Part shown: positions 36,470 to 46,618 of the stretch, piece after piece
Numbering within the stretch: position 1 is the stretch's first letter
How the letters are laid out: every line of letters starts with the position of its first letter
Source of the DNA: Nageia nagi
Lineage: Eukaryota; Pinophyta
Length of the DNA: 64,000 nucleotides
Direction: 5' to 3'
Assembly (NCBI GenBank): GCA_050084985.1
Contig: JBITNC010000001.1
Location: 104,284,001-104,348,000, forward strand
The notes under the pieces: model-generated
What the model saw: the letters and a program-made list of their open reading frames with translations, nothing else
Database searches by the model: none
What the model was told of the DNA's origin: nothing
Position numbers and translations under genes: made by a program

Positions 36470-37950
36470 TTTTTTTGGTGTCACTTTGCTCTTGAGTGTT
36501 CCTCCCCTATTTTTCTTTTTTCTTTAATGAATGTGGTCCTCTTTTTCCATTTTTTTCATATTTTTGTGGTTCTTTTAAGAGTGATATGTTTTGTAGTTTG
36601 TAATGAGGCTCTAGCATTCCTTGTTTTCTTCTTATACCTTATTTCCTAACTTTTGTTCTCTATTTGCTTATCCTCCATAATCACTTCTTCAAAAAAAATT
36701 AATTGATCCTAGTTTTTTTCTTCTTCATCCTCCTTTGTGTTTCTTCATTTTCTTCATAAATTTACTCTTATTCTTCTTTTATTGTTTTTGTTATTTGCAT
36801 GATTACATTTATGTTGCCTAACATATCATTTGTGTCCTAAACCAACACCTATTCACTTTTATATTTATAAGGCTAAGTGTATTCAACTTGTGATATCATT
36901 TTTAATTTAGTATCTGAAAAGAGTTTCCTTTCAGGGGTGAGTTTATCTTCTACGTTACATTTTGGGTTTTATCATCTATTAAGAGATCTATCTTGCTTTT
37001 TACATATGAATATATAACATATTTAATTCATTGATCTAGATGTTCCTTCTACTTCTTGCTGGTTATCTTTCTTATTCTTTCTTTTTTTCTAGTTTGATGG
37101 TGGGTTTTACCTCCTACTAGTTTTGATGTTCCTCCCATTTTATGATTAGCCCTAAAGTTTGGGTTATGTATTTATGATTTGGTTTAATACCATGCTAATT
37201 TTGTTGTTTGATTTTCCTTTGGAATTTTTTCTAGTGTGGTCATATCTATTACATCCAACACAGTTTATTGGGGGAATATCAAAATCTATTTCCTATATAT
37301 GTTGTCCTTTTTGTTCTTCAAATAGATATTCATCTTCATAGGTTTTGAGTTATCAATATTGGTATAGAATATTATTTTTTAAAAAATTTATCTTGGTATC
37401 ATATTATTTCCATACATACATATTACCCCATTATTGATGCAATACCAATAATAATTTCTCAAACTAGAAGTTAGTGGGTAGATCTGGTAGGGATATCCAC
37501 ATTGGTATTTTTGTAAAGGCTTAATTTTGTGGGTTATATCCTTCATACCATTTCCTTATGGAAGTCCACTTTTTCCAAACCACCAACGTCCTTTTCCATC
37601 ACCTAATGGAGGTATTCTTCCAGGTTAAAGTTGAACATTAGAAGGTATTTTGGGAGTGTTACCATTTCCACCTTCACTTTGATCCTCCATACTATTTTAA
37701 TCCATATTTTGATATTTTCAAGTATTGGCCTTATACCCATAAATTTTCCAATGAGTGTATTTTTTTTAGATTCCATTATTTTATCACATGTAAAATTTGG
37801 TATTATTATTTTCTAAAAACCTTTATCGAAGTCCACTTTCTAAACTACTGTTGGTTTGCCTAGTTGGATTTCATTTTTCCTATCTATATTAAGTGCTTGG
37901 GAGAATAATATTATGATTTTGGTACCCCCCTCCATTGAGTGCATCCATAT
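36470..37950 (-). pseudogene. LINE ORF1-like region
   Basis: The first part reads MDALNGGGYQNHNI near 37,920-37,950, then MDQSEGGNGNTPKIP-like sequence (near 37,640-37,680) and further short open stretches rich in Lys and Asn (for example TSKLVGGKTHHQTRKKERIR near 37,070-37,130). Plant LINE ORF1 proteins carry a DUF4283-type RNA-binding domain and a CCHC knuckle. Neither is clear here, so the call rests on position upstream of the endonuclease. Confidence 0.4.
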
Positions 37951-38059
37951 TGTAAACAAAAAAATCAAATGCAGAAGAGAATATACTAAGTTGCATATTA
38001 TCTAATCAAGTAAGTATTCTCTTCTCTATCAACCTAAAATTATTTTGCAAATTAAATGT

Positions 38060-38470
38060 TCACATTTTTATATATTTTTAGGTATGAATATATTATCAAT
38101 ATTTTATAAATTGGAATACTATAAGGATTTATTAGTGACACATTTATTAGATCATATGCATATTATGTATCTTCTTTATATTGGTATACAATGAGAAAAG
38201 AATCAAATACTATTTAATTAAGATATGAATTAAAGGCCACCAAAACAAAATGTGCCCTTTGGGTAACTAAAACTTCATATGGAACAACAAATGCACCTAC
38301 TTAAATCTCATGGGTTATGACTAAAGATGAAGTGAACATTCTACACAATCTTTTTAAAACAATTAAAATACCAATGAGATATGCATCATCTCTAAAAAAA
38401 GCATTCACAATTGATGGAAAAATGATAGGATTAAAGTCTCATGATTATTACAACTTATTGAAGGTATTCT
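38060..38470 (+). pseudogene. TNP2 Transposase_21, C-terminal part
   Basis: After the insertion the frame reads YKLEYYKDLLVTHLLDHMHI (near 38,100-38,160), matching LPYWKDLLLRHNLDVMHIEKNV. After a frameshift come MTKDEVNILHNLFKTIKIPM and RYASSLKKAF (near 38,318-38,405), then GLKSHDYYNLLK (near 38,430-38,465), matching GxKSHDxHxLMQ. The Glu of MHIEKN is lost. The frame stops at 38,470 before an A+T-rich, possibly intronic stretch. Confidence 0.75.
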
Positions 38471-38900
38471 AATATTATATGTATATCATAATCCTTATAT
38501 ATTTTTGTATTCATATATATTTTATTCATCTATATTTTGATTAATATAGATTTTTCTATAGATTATTATCCACTTATAATTTATGGATTTGCAAATTTAC
38601 TTATTGATTTACAATATGAAATTGGTTGAATATCATTATTTATAATGTATTTCATGTTATTTATGATACTGCTCGATGGAAAAATACAATGCATTGACTA
38701 TTATTTTCTAGTTTTTAATATATTTTTATATCTGATGCGATCAATCATATTTTTATAAATAGGTGTTTGAATTCAAAGGAAGTACATGAGTTAAATCCCT
38801 ATATGGTATAAATAAATTATGGAAATTATTATGAATTTGATGAAAAAATATCTACTACTTTTATGGACATATAAGTTCATCTATTGATCCACCTAGTAGA
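38471..38900. other. A+T-rich gap in the TNP2 gene
   Basis: Sequence without recognisable coding between the two transposase parts. It could be a decayed intron. Confidence 0.35.
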
Positions 38901-39600
38901 TGATATTGAAATAACAGGTGTTATAAGTACTAGAAGCATGATTTTTGTGAAAAGATTTTTGAAAGTACTAAAAAGATTTGTTAAAAAAAATCAATATCAG
39001 AAAGATCTATGTGTGAGGGATATATTGTGTAAAATTCTTTTTTTATGTAAGTGAGTTTCTTTCTTAAATTCATGATTTAACTCCAACGATATGGTTACAA
39101 GCAAACAAAGATATATATAAATTAGATGGGGAGGTTTTAGAAATAAAAGGGAGACTATATGCCCTTAATAAAGGTATTAACTACATTTTATATAATAATA
39201 ATTTATATAAGTAATATGTACATGCAATTTTGATTTAATCTAATCAATAGTTACTAACAAGTTCATTTTATGTCATCAAAAAATTACAGATCATGATATG
39301 TATGTATCTATAAATCATTTTGTGATGATGAATATGGAATATTGTAAAGAATGGATTGAATTGTATGAAAGTAAAATAAGTACAATTATAGCATAATGTA
39401 TTTTGTTTCATAATGAAAATCCAAGGAGTACACCTATACCTCCACATTTAAGAGATAAAAATTGGCCAAAATAGTGTCCAAGGTCATGGACAAAACAAGC
39501 AATTAAACAAGAATTAGTGGAAAGTGCATAAGAAAAAACTTATGAAGATGCTTTAAATATATCTAACATATGAAATTATGAGGTAATTATTCATTAATTC
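38900..39600 (+). pseudogene. DUF4218-like part of the CACTA transposase gene
   Basis: The frame with FLKVLKRFVKKKSISERSMC followed by EGYIV (near 38,955-39,025) matches the YMxxLKxxVRNxxRPEGSIxExY motif of DUF4218, which follows Transposase_21 in plant CACTA elements. HDLTPTIWLQANKDIYKLDG-like sequence follows across a frameshift. NHFVMMNMEYCKEWIELYES (39,318-39,375) corresponds to the HxYVLxNxxxVxxYIxxH segment. Stops are frequent. Confidence 0.55.
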
Positions 39601-39689
39601 ATATGGACCTAATTTTAATTTTTTTAAAATATAGTTACTGTCAATATAGATATAATGCTTGCACTAATATAACATTTATATATAAATGT

Positions 39690-40150
39690 GTGCAGATATT
39701 ATCTTTCCCTACAATGTGGGCATATGGTTAACACTTCATAATTGAAAACAAATATAAGAATAGAATGAAATTTGACTATGGAGTGATGGTTGATTTTGAT
39801 CAAGTAAGTTGTGCAATTACAAAAGATACAAACTTGATAGAAGGAAAAATGCAATATGTTGGAAAAATTTGAGAAATACTATAATTGAATTTTAGATCAT
39901 TCAAATGTGTAGTATTTAAATGTAAATGGTTCAAAGGATTTGTAAATAGAATAATAATTTTGCATGATATACCTAATGATTATTATACAATCGACTTCAC
40001 ATGATATTTACCTCAAGAAAAAGAGCCCTATATTTCACCACAACATTGTAGTAAAATATTTTTTTTGTCTAGATGTACTAGAAAATATTTAATTTGTAAT
40101 TGATTTCAATCCTAGATTGAAAAATGTTGTATGTATTCTTGATGAAAATG
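39690..40150 (+). pseudogene. DUF4216-like C-terminal part of the CACTA gene
   Basis: Short frames give AITKDTNLIEGKMQYVGKI (39,815-39,870), then ELNFRSFKCVVFKCKWFKGF (39,885-39,945) and INDYYTIDFT-like sequence. These correspond to the G-x(2)-YYG-x-I-x-EIxELDYxxFKxxLFKCxW core of DUF4216, which closes TNP2-type proteins. The order Transposase_21, DUF4218, DUF4216 supports a once complete gene. Function of the domain is unknown. Confidence 0.65.
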
Positions 40151-40339
40151 ATAATAATGATTGAAATATTATGTGTACATTTGATGAATTTAATATTATA
40201 TATATATTAATTATAATATTTTTATGAATGTTTTGTAATTTACATATTATATTTTCACTTTAAATATTTATAATAATACAACATTGATATAGATACATAA
40301 TTCCCCATATATTGAGGCATTTATGTCATTCATTCATAC

Positions 40340-40911
40340 ATATATACATATGTACCACATCTACAATAGTTCACCTTGAAATTAGGAGTAGACGAGTTTA
40401 ATCCCAAATAGGTATGATCGCTTTCACCTAAATACAACATGAAAGAATTATCCATATTGTTGGAGGAATAAAATACATCTACTTTATTTCAATTTAATAT
40501 ACATTGGGATGATAAAATCATTTTTCTTCCAATCTTGAATTCTCCATAAGCCTTCCAAAATCAAGATTTTGCACACTTAATTAAATTCTCACTATGATGG
40601 TCTTTTCTGTCTAACCATCTCATTTGCACTTTGAAAGGATGTAATGATACAAATTCATTAATAAGAGCATTATAATGAGGCATTATGTCATCTTCATCAT
40701 ATAAATCCCATATTTGATTTTATTTCAAGAAATTCTTCATTCTATCTTGGTAAAAATTATAAAAATATGCATCCACTATAGCTTTATTTTTTATTGAAGT
40801 GGAGCTGTTGAAATAGTTGACAATTTTCATGTTTGAAGGTTCAATCAATGCCATATGTAACCATTTCAAATGTAAAAACATAAAAATATATATCCCGGTC
40901 AAATTATTCAA
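40340..40911 (-). pseudogene. Unidentified minus-strand ORF beside the right CACTA end
   Basis: A single frame of about 180 codons with only three stops. It begins MNNLTGIYIFMFLHLKWLHM and continues NSSTSIKNKAIVDAYFYNF, DLYDEDDIMPHYNALINEF, KVQMRWLDRKDHHSENLIK and FWKAYGEFKIGRKM. It converges with TNP2 and abuts the right GCATCA repeats. I do not recognise it. It could be an element-encoded accessory protein or a captured gene piece. The frame is better preserved than its neighbours. Confidence 0.4.
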
Positions 40912-40924
40912 ATTTAAAGTAACA

Positions 40925-41175
40925 AAGCATCATTTAAAACATTAATAAAAGAGTGAAAAAGGTGTCACATGAAGAGTCAACCATAGCATCAAAACAATGC
41001 CAATATAATATGTTAACATATGCATCAAGTATAACATCAAAAAAATACATTAATTAATGTGTAATATTAAGTTTCAATATAAGCATTAAAGAAACCAAAA
41101 AAATTACTTTAACATAGATTTTAAAACAATAACATATCTTACATGAAGGCATAAAAAATCATTTTTATGATGCAT
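40925..41175. repeat. Right subterminal GCATCA-type repeats
   Basis: GCATCA and related motifs recur near 40,928, 40,987, 41,022 and 41,033, with AGCATTAAAG and ATGATGCATGGG at the right edge (41,168-41,180). They mirror the left GATGCAT cluster. No CACTA/TAGTG terminus was identified. Confidence 0.4.
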
Positions 41176-42170
41176 GGGTTGACCTAAAATGGTTGAAATG
41201 TAGAGTGATAGAGTAAATGTTGATTGTATTAACAAGTATCAAGTTATGTGGGATGTTTTGCCACATGAAAATTTTGGTGAAGAAGAGATGCAAGTTATTA
41301 GCTTCATGCTCATGGAAAAAAATAACTCACAAAGAGTGAAGTTTGATGGAGACTATCTCATTTATGAGAGAGATAATGAAGATGCAAATAAGATTGACAA
41401 GATTCTAGCTATAAAGATTATGAATACATCAATTGTGAATCTTGATGATCACTCACATGGCATGATTACAATGAAGAATTGTGGTTGTCTTACAAAGGCA
41501 AAAATAATTAAAGAATAAGTGAAGAAGAAAACTCTTGAAGAGTTTATGGATACCATAAAAATAAAAGTATAATAGTTTGTACAAAGGAAGACTCATTGGA
41601 TCCTACTCAAAGCATCATTGGAGGTGATGGTTTTTTGTTCTTTGTATTTTTTACTAATGATTATTTGAGTAGATGGTTAGTAGAACATTTCAATACTATT
41701 GATAAAGATTGAGCATGTATTACAAAATCATCATATAAAACCTTGTAAGTGGTACACCTCTCATGGAGAGCATAATTTACAAGCTTGGAGGCTTACCTTT
41801 TGAAGATTCCTTCAAAGAAATTTTTTGAATATTATTTTATGAAGACAATCATAAAAACCTACCTTACTAAGAAGATATATGAAAATATTTGGAAGAAGGA
41901 GACATGTAGTAATTTAGTAAAAAGTATACATTTAAGTGAAGAATATTTTTATCTTGTTATATATGTAATGAGTCATATCATGGATATATTTTTCTTGAAA
42001 TTTTGTAAAGAGATATGTGAGAGATTATTATGTTGCAATCATCTATGTGAGATGATTAAGTGTTTTACATACACCACTTGGTATGTATGGTATAAACATT
42101 TGAGAAAATATGAGCAAGGATGGTTGTTAAGGACCTTTTAAATTGATATTGTTGGAATATCAATATAGGA
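41176..42170 (+). pseudogene. Unidentified coding remnant in the 3' interior of the Copia-type element
   Basis: An open stretch of 90 codons (41,246-41,518: WDVLPHENFGEEEMQVISFM, then GDYLIYERDNEDANKID, then HGMITMKNCGCLTKAKIIKE) runs on through KKKTLEEFMDT and, in shifted frames, DPTQSIIGGDGFF (near 41,600-41,640). A second open stretch of 118 codons (41,785-42,141: LLKIPSKKFFEYYFMKTIIK) follows. I recognise no Copia integrase or RT motif and no other family. It lies where the 3' half of pol would be expected, so it may be captured host sequence in a non-autonomous element. Confidence 0.4.
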
Positions 42171-42396
42171 ATCTTTCGATGAAGGGGGATTAGCTCATCA
42201 AAAGGCACTTAGTTTACAAAAAAAAAGCAAAATTGATGGAGTATATCTCATATATAACATCAAAGGAGTGCCAAAACTAATTTTTACAAATTTTGAATTT
42301 TCTACTTCAAGAATAAAAGAAAAAGGAAAAGAGGACCAATCAATCACTTCTTCAAAATTTGTGATGTTTCTGAAATCTTAGAAGAGTTACTTTTAC
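42171..42396 (+). other. Non-coding 3' interior of the Copia-type element
   Basis: Short open pieces (DGVYLIYNIKGVPKLIFTNF near 42,236-42,295) with stops leading to the polypurine tract. The usual Copia pol C-terminus (ADIxTKxL) was not seen. Confidence 0.35.
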
Positions 42397-42410
42397 ATCA
42401 AAGGGGAGAA
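42397..42410 (+). other. Polypurine tract of the Copia-type element
   Basis: ATCAAAGGGGAGAA sits directly before the 3' LTR start TGTTAAAAATTAAG, the standard site for plus-strand DNA priming. It identifies the right LTR as the 3' one. Confidence 0.7.
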
Positions 42411-42758
42411 TGTTAAAAATTAAGCTAATTTAGATAATCAAACTTGCATTTTATCATAAATTTGGCAAGTTTCTAGTCTTTAATATTTTTAACATCTTTG
42501 AGTCTATTTTTGGTGTTTGTTCTGTATGCCACTTAGTGGGTTTCCTATTTGTAAATACTTAGATAGATTATAGCAGTCCTTGGTTATTTGTAGTAGGAAT
42601 TTAGTTAATATTTTATGTAATAGTCCTGAGTGTGATAACTATCAAGTAGTTCTTAGTTATTATCCTTACATGGAGCATATATCTATTATAGATCCATAGC
42701 TATATATTTATGTAGTATCTCCATAAATAATATATGAGAATATAATTTAAATTTCTCA
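42411..42758 (+). repeat. 3' LTR of the Copia-type element
   Basis: TGTTAAAAATT...TTTCTCA, 348 bp, full-length partner of 1,176-1,524. It shares TATGCCACTTAGTGGGTTT and ATCAAGTAGT, with many substitutions elsewhere. Confidence 0.85.
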
Positions 42759-42763
42759 GTAAG

Positions 42764-44405
42764 TTAAGTTCATATTTAAAGATTAAAAGTGAAATAAAAT
42801 AATAGTTCCTTTTGTATCTACAAATAATATTTATATCTATAAATATCTCTTTGTCACTTTTTATGCCTCTACCAATGGTTCAAACTTATTTTCCTAATTC
42901 TTTGGATTTGTTTCTTCTATTCAAGAGCTCATTAATTCTAAAACCTTATTTTCTAAAGCAAATAGAATCCCTCCCATTATCTATTTTATTTGATATAGAA
43001 TCCATTGATAAGCTTTCTAATTAGATATGCTTTTCTACTGCTATCCATTCCTTGTATCATCTTCTTGTGTTGCTCTAAATATTTGGACCTTATATAATAT
43101 TTTAAATTCATTATGGGATCTTAATTCAATTTCAAGTCTATTATTATTATCACCACTATCTCACATGTCATGATTTTATCTTATATTCATTGCAAATACC
43201 AACTATATTCATTGATAATTTATTTGAATATATTACTAAATTCTTAATGGTATTATAGAATATGACTTTCTAAGTTCTATTGCTTTTTGATTCTACATAA
43301 AAACTTCTCTTGGATTATTTTTAGTAAGATAAAAAGGATTTGAAATTTCTTATGTTGGGTATGATCATTGTAAGGTAGAAATTATGTAGAGCATGATGCT
43401 TCTCAATTGCATTAATGGTGGGAAAAAAGAAAAAGAAAAAAAAAAGGATTGTGATATGAACCAATAATGACTAAGAACTTATGGATTTCAAATAATACCA
43501 TTTATTTTCAATCAAAGACATGATTGAGATAAAGCAACACATGGAAATAAATACTTGTACACCAAATTTGAATACATGAACAATTATAAGAGGGTTGTCA
43601 AAATTTTAGTACAAATGGAATATAGAATAACACTTTAAAATAGAAAAACTAAAATAGAGGTAAAATCATGATCGACATAAAATAATCATGATACTATGCT
43701 ATATTCACCTGAGGGACTAACATGATTTATTTCAACATATGATCCTATAATATTGTAACCCTAGCTATTGTCAAGAATGATTACTTATATTGTAACTTTA
43801 ATTATTATTGGGAATGATTACTTATGTTGTAACCCCAAGAATGATTGGCATTAGTAATTTTTTGTATTCTAACCCTAAGTGTTATGGGGTTACCTCACAA
43901 TGAGTGTCTAAAAAATGGTACTTACTACCCCAATTACCAAATGCAATATATCATTAATATTTAACTACCATAAACATAAACAAGGGGATATATCATTAGA
44001 GTATCATCATATCAAAATATCAATGAAGTATCATTATAGCATCAAAAATATTAATAACATTATCATGAATCATGAAATCACAATATCATCAAAACTATCA
44101 ATAATTAATTGATATGGAATCAAGAAGAAATAATATTTTTACCTTGATTTACTTGATAATAAATTATAAAACTATGATACTAAGCCATATCATATTGAGA
44201 AAAAAAATACGATTGCCAATTTTAATTTTTTAGCTTACAACATTGAACAACATTCTAAATGAATTATTGCTCATATTTTTTTAAAAAGATTACCTATTCT
44301 TATTTATACGAAAAGAAACTTCAAATTTATACTAAATTTTTAGAAATATTTTTTCCACTAATTTTCTAATCCAATTTTACACTATTAAATTTCAAAATTG
44401 ACTAA
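42764..44405. other. Spacer with possible Copia integrase remnant (minus) and small repeats
   Basis: On minus, around 43,160-43,260, the frame TIKNLVIYSNKLSMNIVGIC followed by NEYKIKS resembles the IKxLRSDNGGEYxSxxFxxFCxxxGI segment of Copia integrases, with the catalytic Asp context lost; weak. At 43,750-43,890 three imperfect copies of a ~38-bp unit containing ATTGTAACcctA and GAATGATTACTTAT follow each other. At 43,950-44,110 there is simple ATC/ATCAAAATAT-type sequence. No other content recognised. Confidence 0.3.
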
Positions 44406-45271
44406 GATAATGTCACAAGCCACCTCAAGACACTATTCAACGTTGAGTACCATCGAGGATTTGGATGGATCATGTTTGGAATAATGCTATGGTGATGATG
44501 AATTTGATAAAGAAATATGTATCATTTGAGTCAATTTGATGTTGGGTTTGAGGTTTTCCATGATGTAGGTAATAGGTTACCTTGAGATGGAGAAAGTGAT
44601 CCAAAGACCCTAAATACCAATGGTGAATTAGTGATAGGAATGATAGGGTAAGAAGGAGGAAATGATTGCCATTAGATTGCTGACACACCCTATGACCATC
44701 ATAGATCATGTAGTTGCATAATTGCTATAGTTGTCAATTTCTTGATGGGAATGTGTTTGAAAATATGTGTGGAATAATAATCTTGTCCTATAGGATGAGG
44801 TGATGTCACAGGTAAAGGTGTATTTCCCTTGTTGTGTTTTGAATTTGAAAATAGAGGGAAAAAGAATATACCTTATTTAAATTTGAAAATTTACATAACA
44901 TTATAAAAATAAATTTATATAGGGTAAAATTTAAAAATAAGTGCCCATACTATTGCCACATGAGGCTAATAATAAAAATACTATTAAAATAAACTTTAAT
45001 ATTAAAGGATATTTTGGACTCATTTGCAAATTATTAAGAAATTATAGGGATGAAGCACATGTCTTTTGTCTTGTTATATGAGGTGTTAAACAATAATGGT
45101 CTTAATAGCACTTTAGTAGTAACCTACCTTGACTTAGGAGTAATACCTTCAAAAAATACATAACCTCAGTAATATTAATTTTAGTCCTTTAGATTCCACT
45201 TTAGATTTAAATATTATTTTTTTATTAAAGTGGGAATAGTAAATATTTTGGCTAATTCCTACACCTTGATA

Positions 45272-45280
45272 CTATAAATA
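45272..45280 (+). promoter_or_regulatory. LTR TATA box
   Basis: CTATAAATA followed by CAAAGGATACC is kept in both LTRs (see 54,352-54,360), about 870 bp into the LTR. It is a likely core promoter, with transcription starting ~25-30 bp further on. Confidence 0.55.
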
Positions 45281-46618
45281 CAAAGGATACCTTTAGAAAT
45301 CAAGCAACCAAGTAATCAAGAATATAAAGCTTATACACCCATGGAAAAGAAAAGCCTTTCCCCTCTTTTATTTTATCAGGTGCTCTTCTTTGCCAAAATC
45401 TAGTACAAGAGAAATGAATGTTTAATTGATTCATGTATTTGTATTATGTATTACCTTTTGGCTACAATAGGATAACTTTTAATTCTTTATTGGAGATGTA
45501 AATTATTTTTAAAATTCAACTTGGGCATCTATTATTTAGAACAATATTTTAATATTACTTGTTCTATTTTTATTTTGAAAAGTGAACCATCATGTGCTCA
45601 TTGAAATTTTAAATTCCTTTTAGATGACTCTTTTACTATGACACATTTTATGTCCTTGAACATGAGAAAAATAGAATATAGCAATGTGATATTGGTTCAT
45701 TATGTATTCCATAATAATTTATGTAATGTAATGATACTTAGGCTCCTCACCTTCAAAGAATTTGTGTAACCATATCCCCATGTCATGTAGACTAGAAAGT
45801 CTGACCTACAATAGTGTAGGATTTAAAATTATAGAGTGTCATTTACAAAGTTTCCCTCAAACCATGAACAAAGGAAAATAATGTTGAATTGGGCTTAAAA
45901 TTTTATAGGGATTTTACTGCACCCTCTTTCTTATACTCTTTGGGGAAACTCTTATGCTCATAAAGTAGATTTTGGACTCCATTAACAAGAATACCTTGGA
46001 CTAAAAATGCCCATATTAGATAGAATAACATCAAACCAATTATATGGTATTAGATAAATAAGGAATCTTCTAACAATGTATTGTCTCCTATCAATAGTAT
46101 TGAAAGGTAAAACCAAATTGAAATAAGGTGTAGTATACATACAAAATGGCTATAAAAAATCAACCTTGTTGAGTCAAAACCTTTCAAAACCCTTGCTATT
46201 GGATCAATACTTATGATGTCAATATGTTATTTAAACCTTCATCAATGTACTTTGATAGGAAGTGCAAATATTGGTGGTATAAATCCAAGGTGATGGTGCA
46301 CTATGCAATTGTTTAGGCTCTCTTTTATACATACAATAATAAAATTGTTTGGTTTATTTACTTTTTACATTAATTTATTATTTGGAATTTGAACATGATG
46401 AGTGAATTTTAAAGTATACATAAATGTATGAGTGTGTTCATATAGTATAGTAAAGAAGTGTTTATTTATAAAATATTGATAGGACTTGGATACTTAAAGA
46501 AATGTGATAAATCAAGTGTATGTTATGGTAATATTAAATGGACTTTATATGTTACAAAAATAGAATGGATGTAACAATAAACATTGAGTATAATGGATTG
46601 GAAATAATATAATTAGCA

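Larger units (their letters stand above)
33000..37950 (-). mobile_element. L1-type LINE, minus strand, decayed
   Basis: Reading from 37,950 leftward: an ORF1-like region, an AP endonuclease, a reverse transcriptase and a Zn-binding C-terminal domain, in the order of plant L1 LINEs. All parts carry stops and frameshifts. No clear poly(A) tail (a poly(T) near 33.0 kb on plus) or target duplication was found. It lies inside the TNP2 gene, opposite to its direction, so it inserted after the CACTA element. Confidence 0.75.
30841..38050. mobile_element. Composite insertion splitting the TNP2 gene
   Basis: TNP2 homology stops near 30.84 kb and resumes near 38.06 kb, with the protein order preserved across the gap. 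The ~7.2 kb between holds a minus-strand LINE (33.0-37.95 kb) and, at its 3' side, ~2.1 kb with an unidentified minus-strand coding remnant. I could not find target duplications. Part of the interval may be an original intron. Confidence 0.55.
27495..40150 (+). pseudogene. TNP2-type CACTA transposase, interrupted
   Basis: Pieces of one CACTA transposase occur in the right order on plus. First is a Transpos_assoc-like piece (27,510-27,680: TLYYREFIVCECSRCKG, then RGDVKIHYYDI). Then come Transposase_21 (29,180-30,600), its C-terminal part (38,060-38,470), a DUF4218-like part (38,920-39,600) and a DUF4216-like part (39,690-40,150). TNP2 catalyses excision and insertion of CACTA elements in the nucleus. 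The gene is broken by many stops and frameshifts, by a SET-like segment at 28.07-28.50 kb, and by a ~7.2-kb insertion at ~30.84-38.05 kb. Small gaps with GT...AG-like edges (for example GGTAAAATTT at 30,592 and TTTTTAGGT at ~38,080) could be original introns. Confidence 0.75.
3541..41175 (+). mobile_element. Giant CACTA (En/Spm) transposon, nested and decayed
   Basis: The interval is bracketed by GATGCAT/GCATCA-rich repeats typical of CACTA subterminal regions (3.6-4.0 kb and 40.94-41.17 kb). It contains the TNP2-type transposase on the plus strand (27.5-40.1 kb), followed by DUF4218-like and DUF4216-like parts, and a minus-strand second ORF (4.44-6.06 kb). Between the two divergent ORFs lie two telomere-like arrays. 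A LINE and another insert interrupt TNP2. Exact terminal inverted repeats and the 3-bp target duplication were not found, so the limits are approximate. Another GATGCAT cluster at 23.58-23.67 kb leaves open that two CACTA elements or fragments lie side by side here. Confidence 0.5.
1171..42763 (+). mobile_element. Copia-type LTR retrotransposon split by a ~37-kb insertion
   Basis: Two direct repeats of almost equal length (349 and 348 bp), both starting TGTT and ending TCTCA, lie at 1,176-1,524 and 42,411-42,758. The left copy is followed by a tRNA-iMet-like primer site and ~0.85 kb later by a Copia gag remnant, as a 5' LTR should be. The right copy is preceded by the purine tract AAAGGGGAGAA, as a 3' LTR should be. 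The outer pentamers are GTAAA and GTAAG, four of five bases the same, consistent with a decayed 5-bp target duplication. Without the CACTA-like insert (about 3.54-41.17 kb) the element would be only ~4 kb. No integrase or reverse transcriptase was recognised in the remaining internal parts, so it was either non-autonomous or has lost pol. The alternative is two separate elements of one family, but the paired PBS/PPT and flanks favour one element. Confidence 0.7.

Noticed and set aside
44470-44709. Antisense open frames shared by the LTR copies (1-424, 44.5-44.7 kb, 53.6-53.8 kb)
   Set aside because: All three lie at the same place in the same LTR; the resemblance follows from common descent and there is no sign of selection on the protein.
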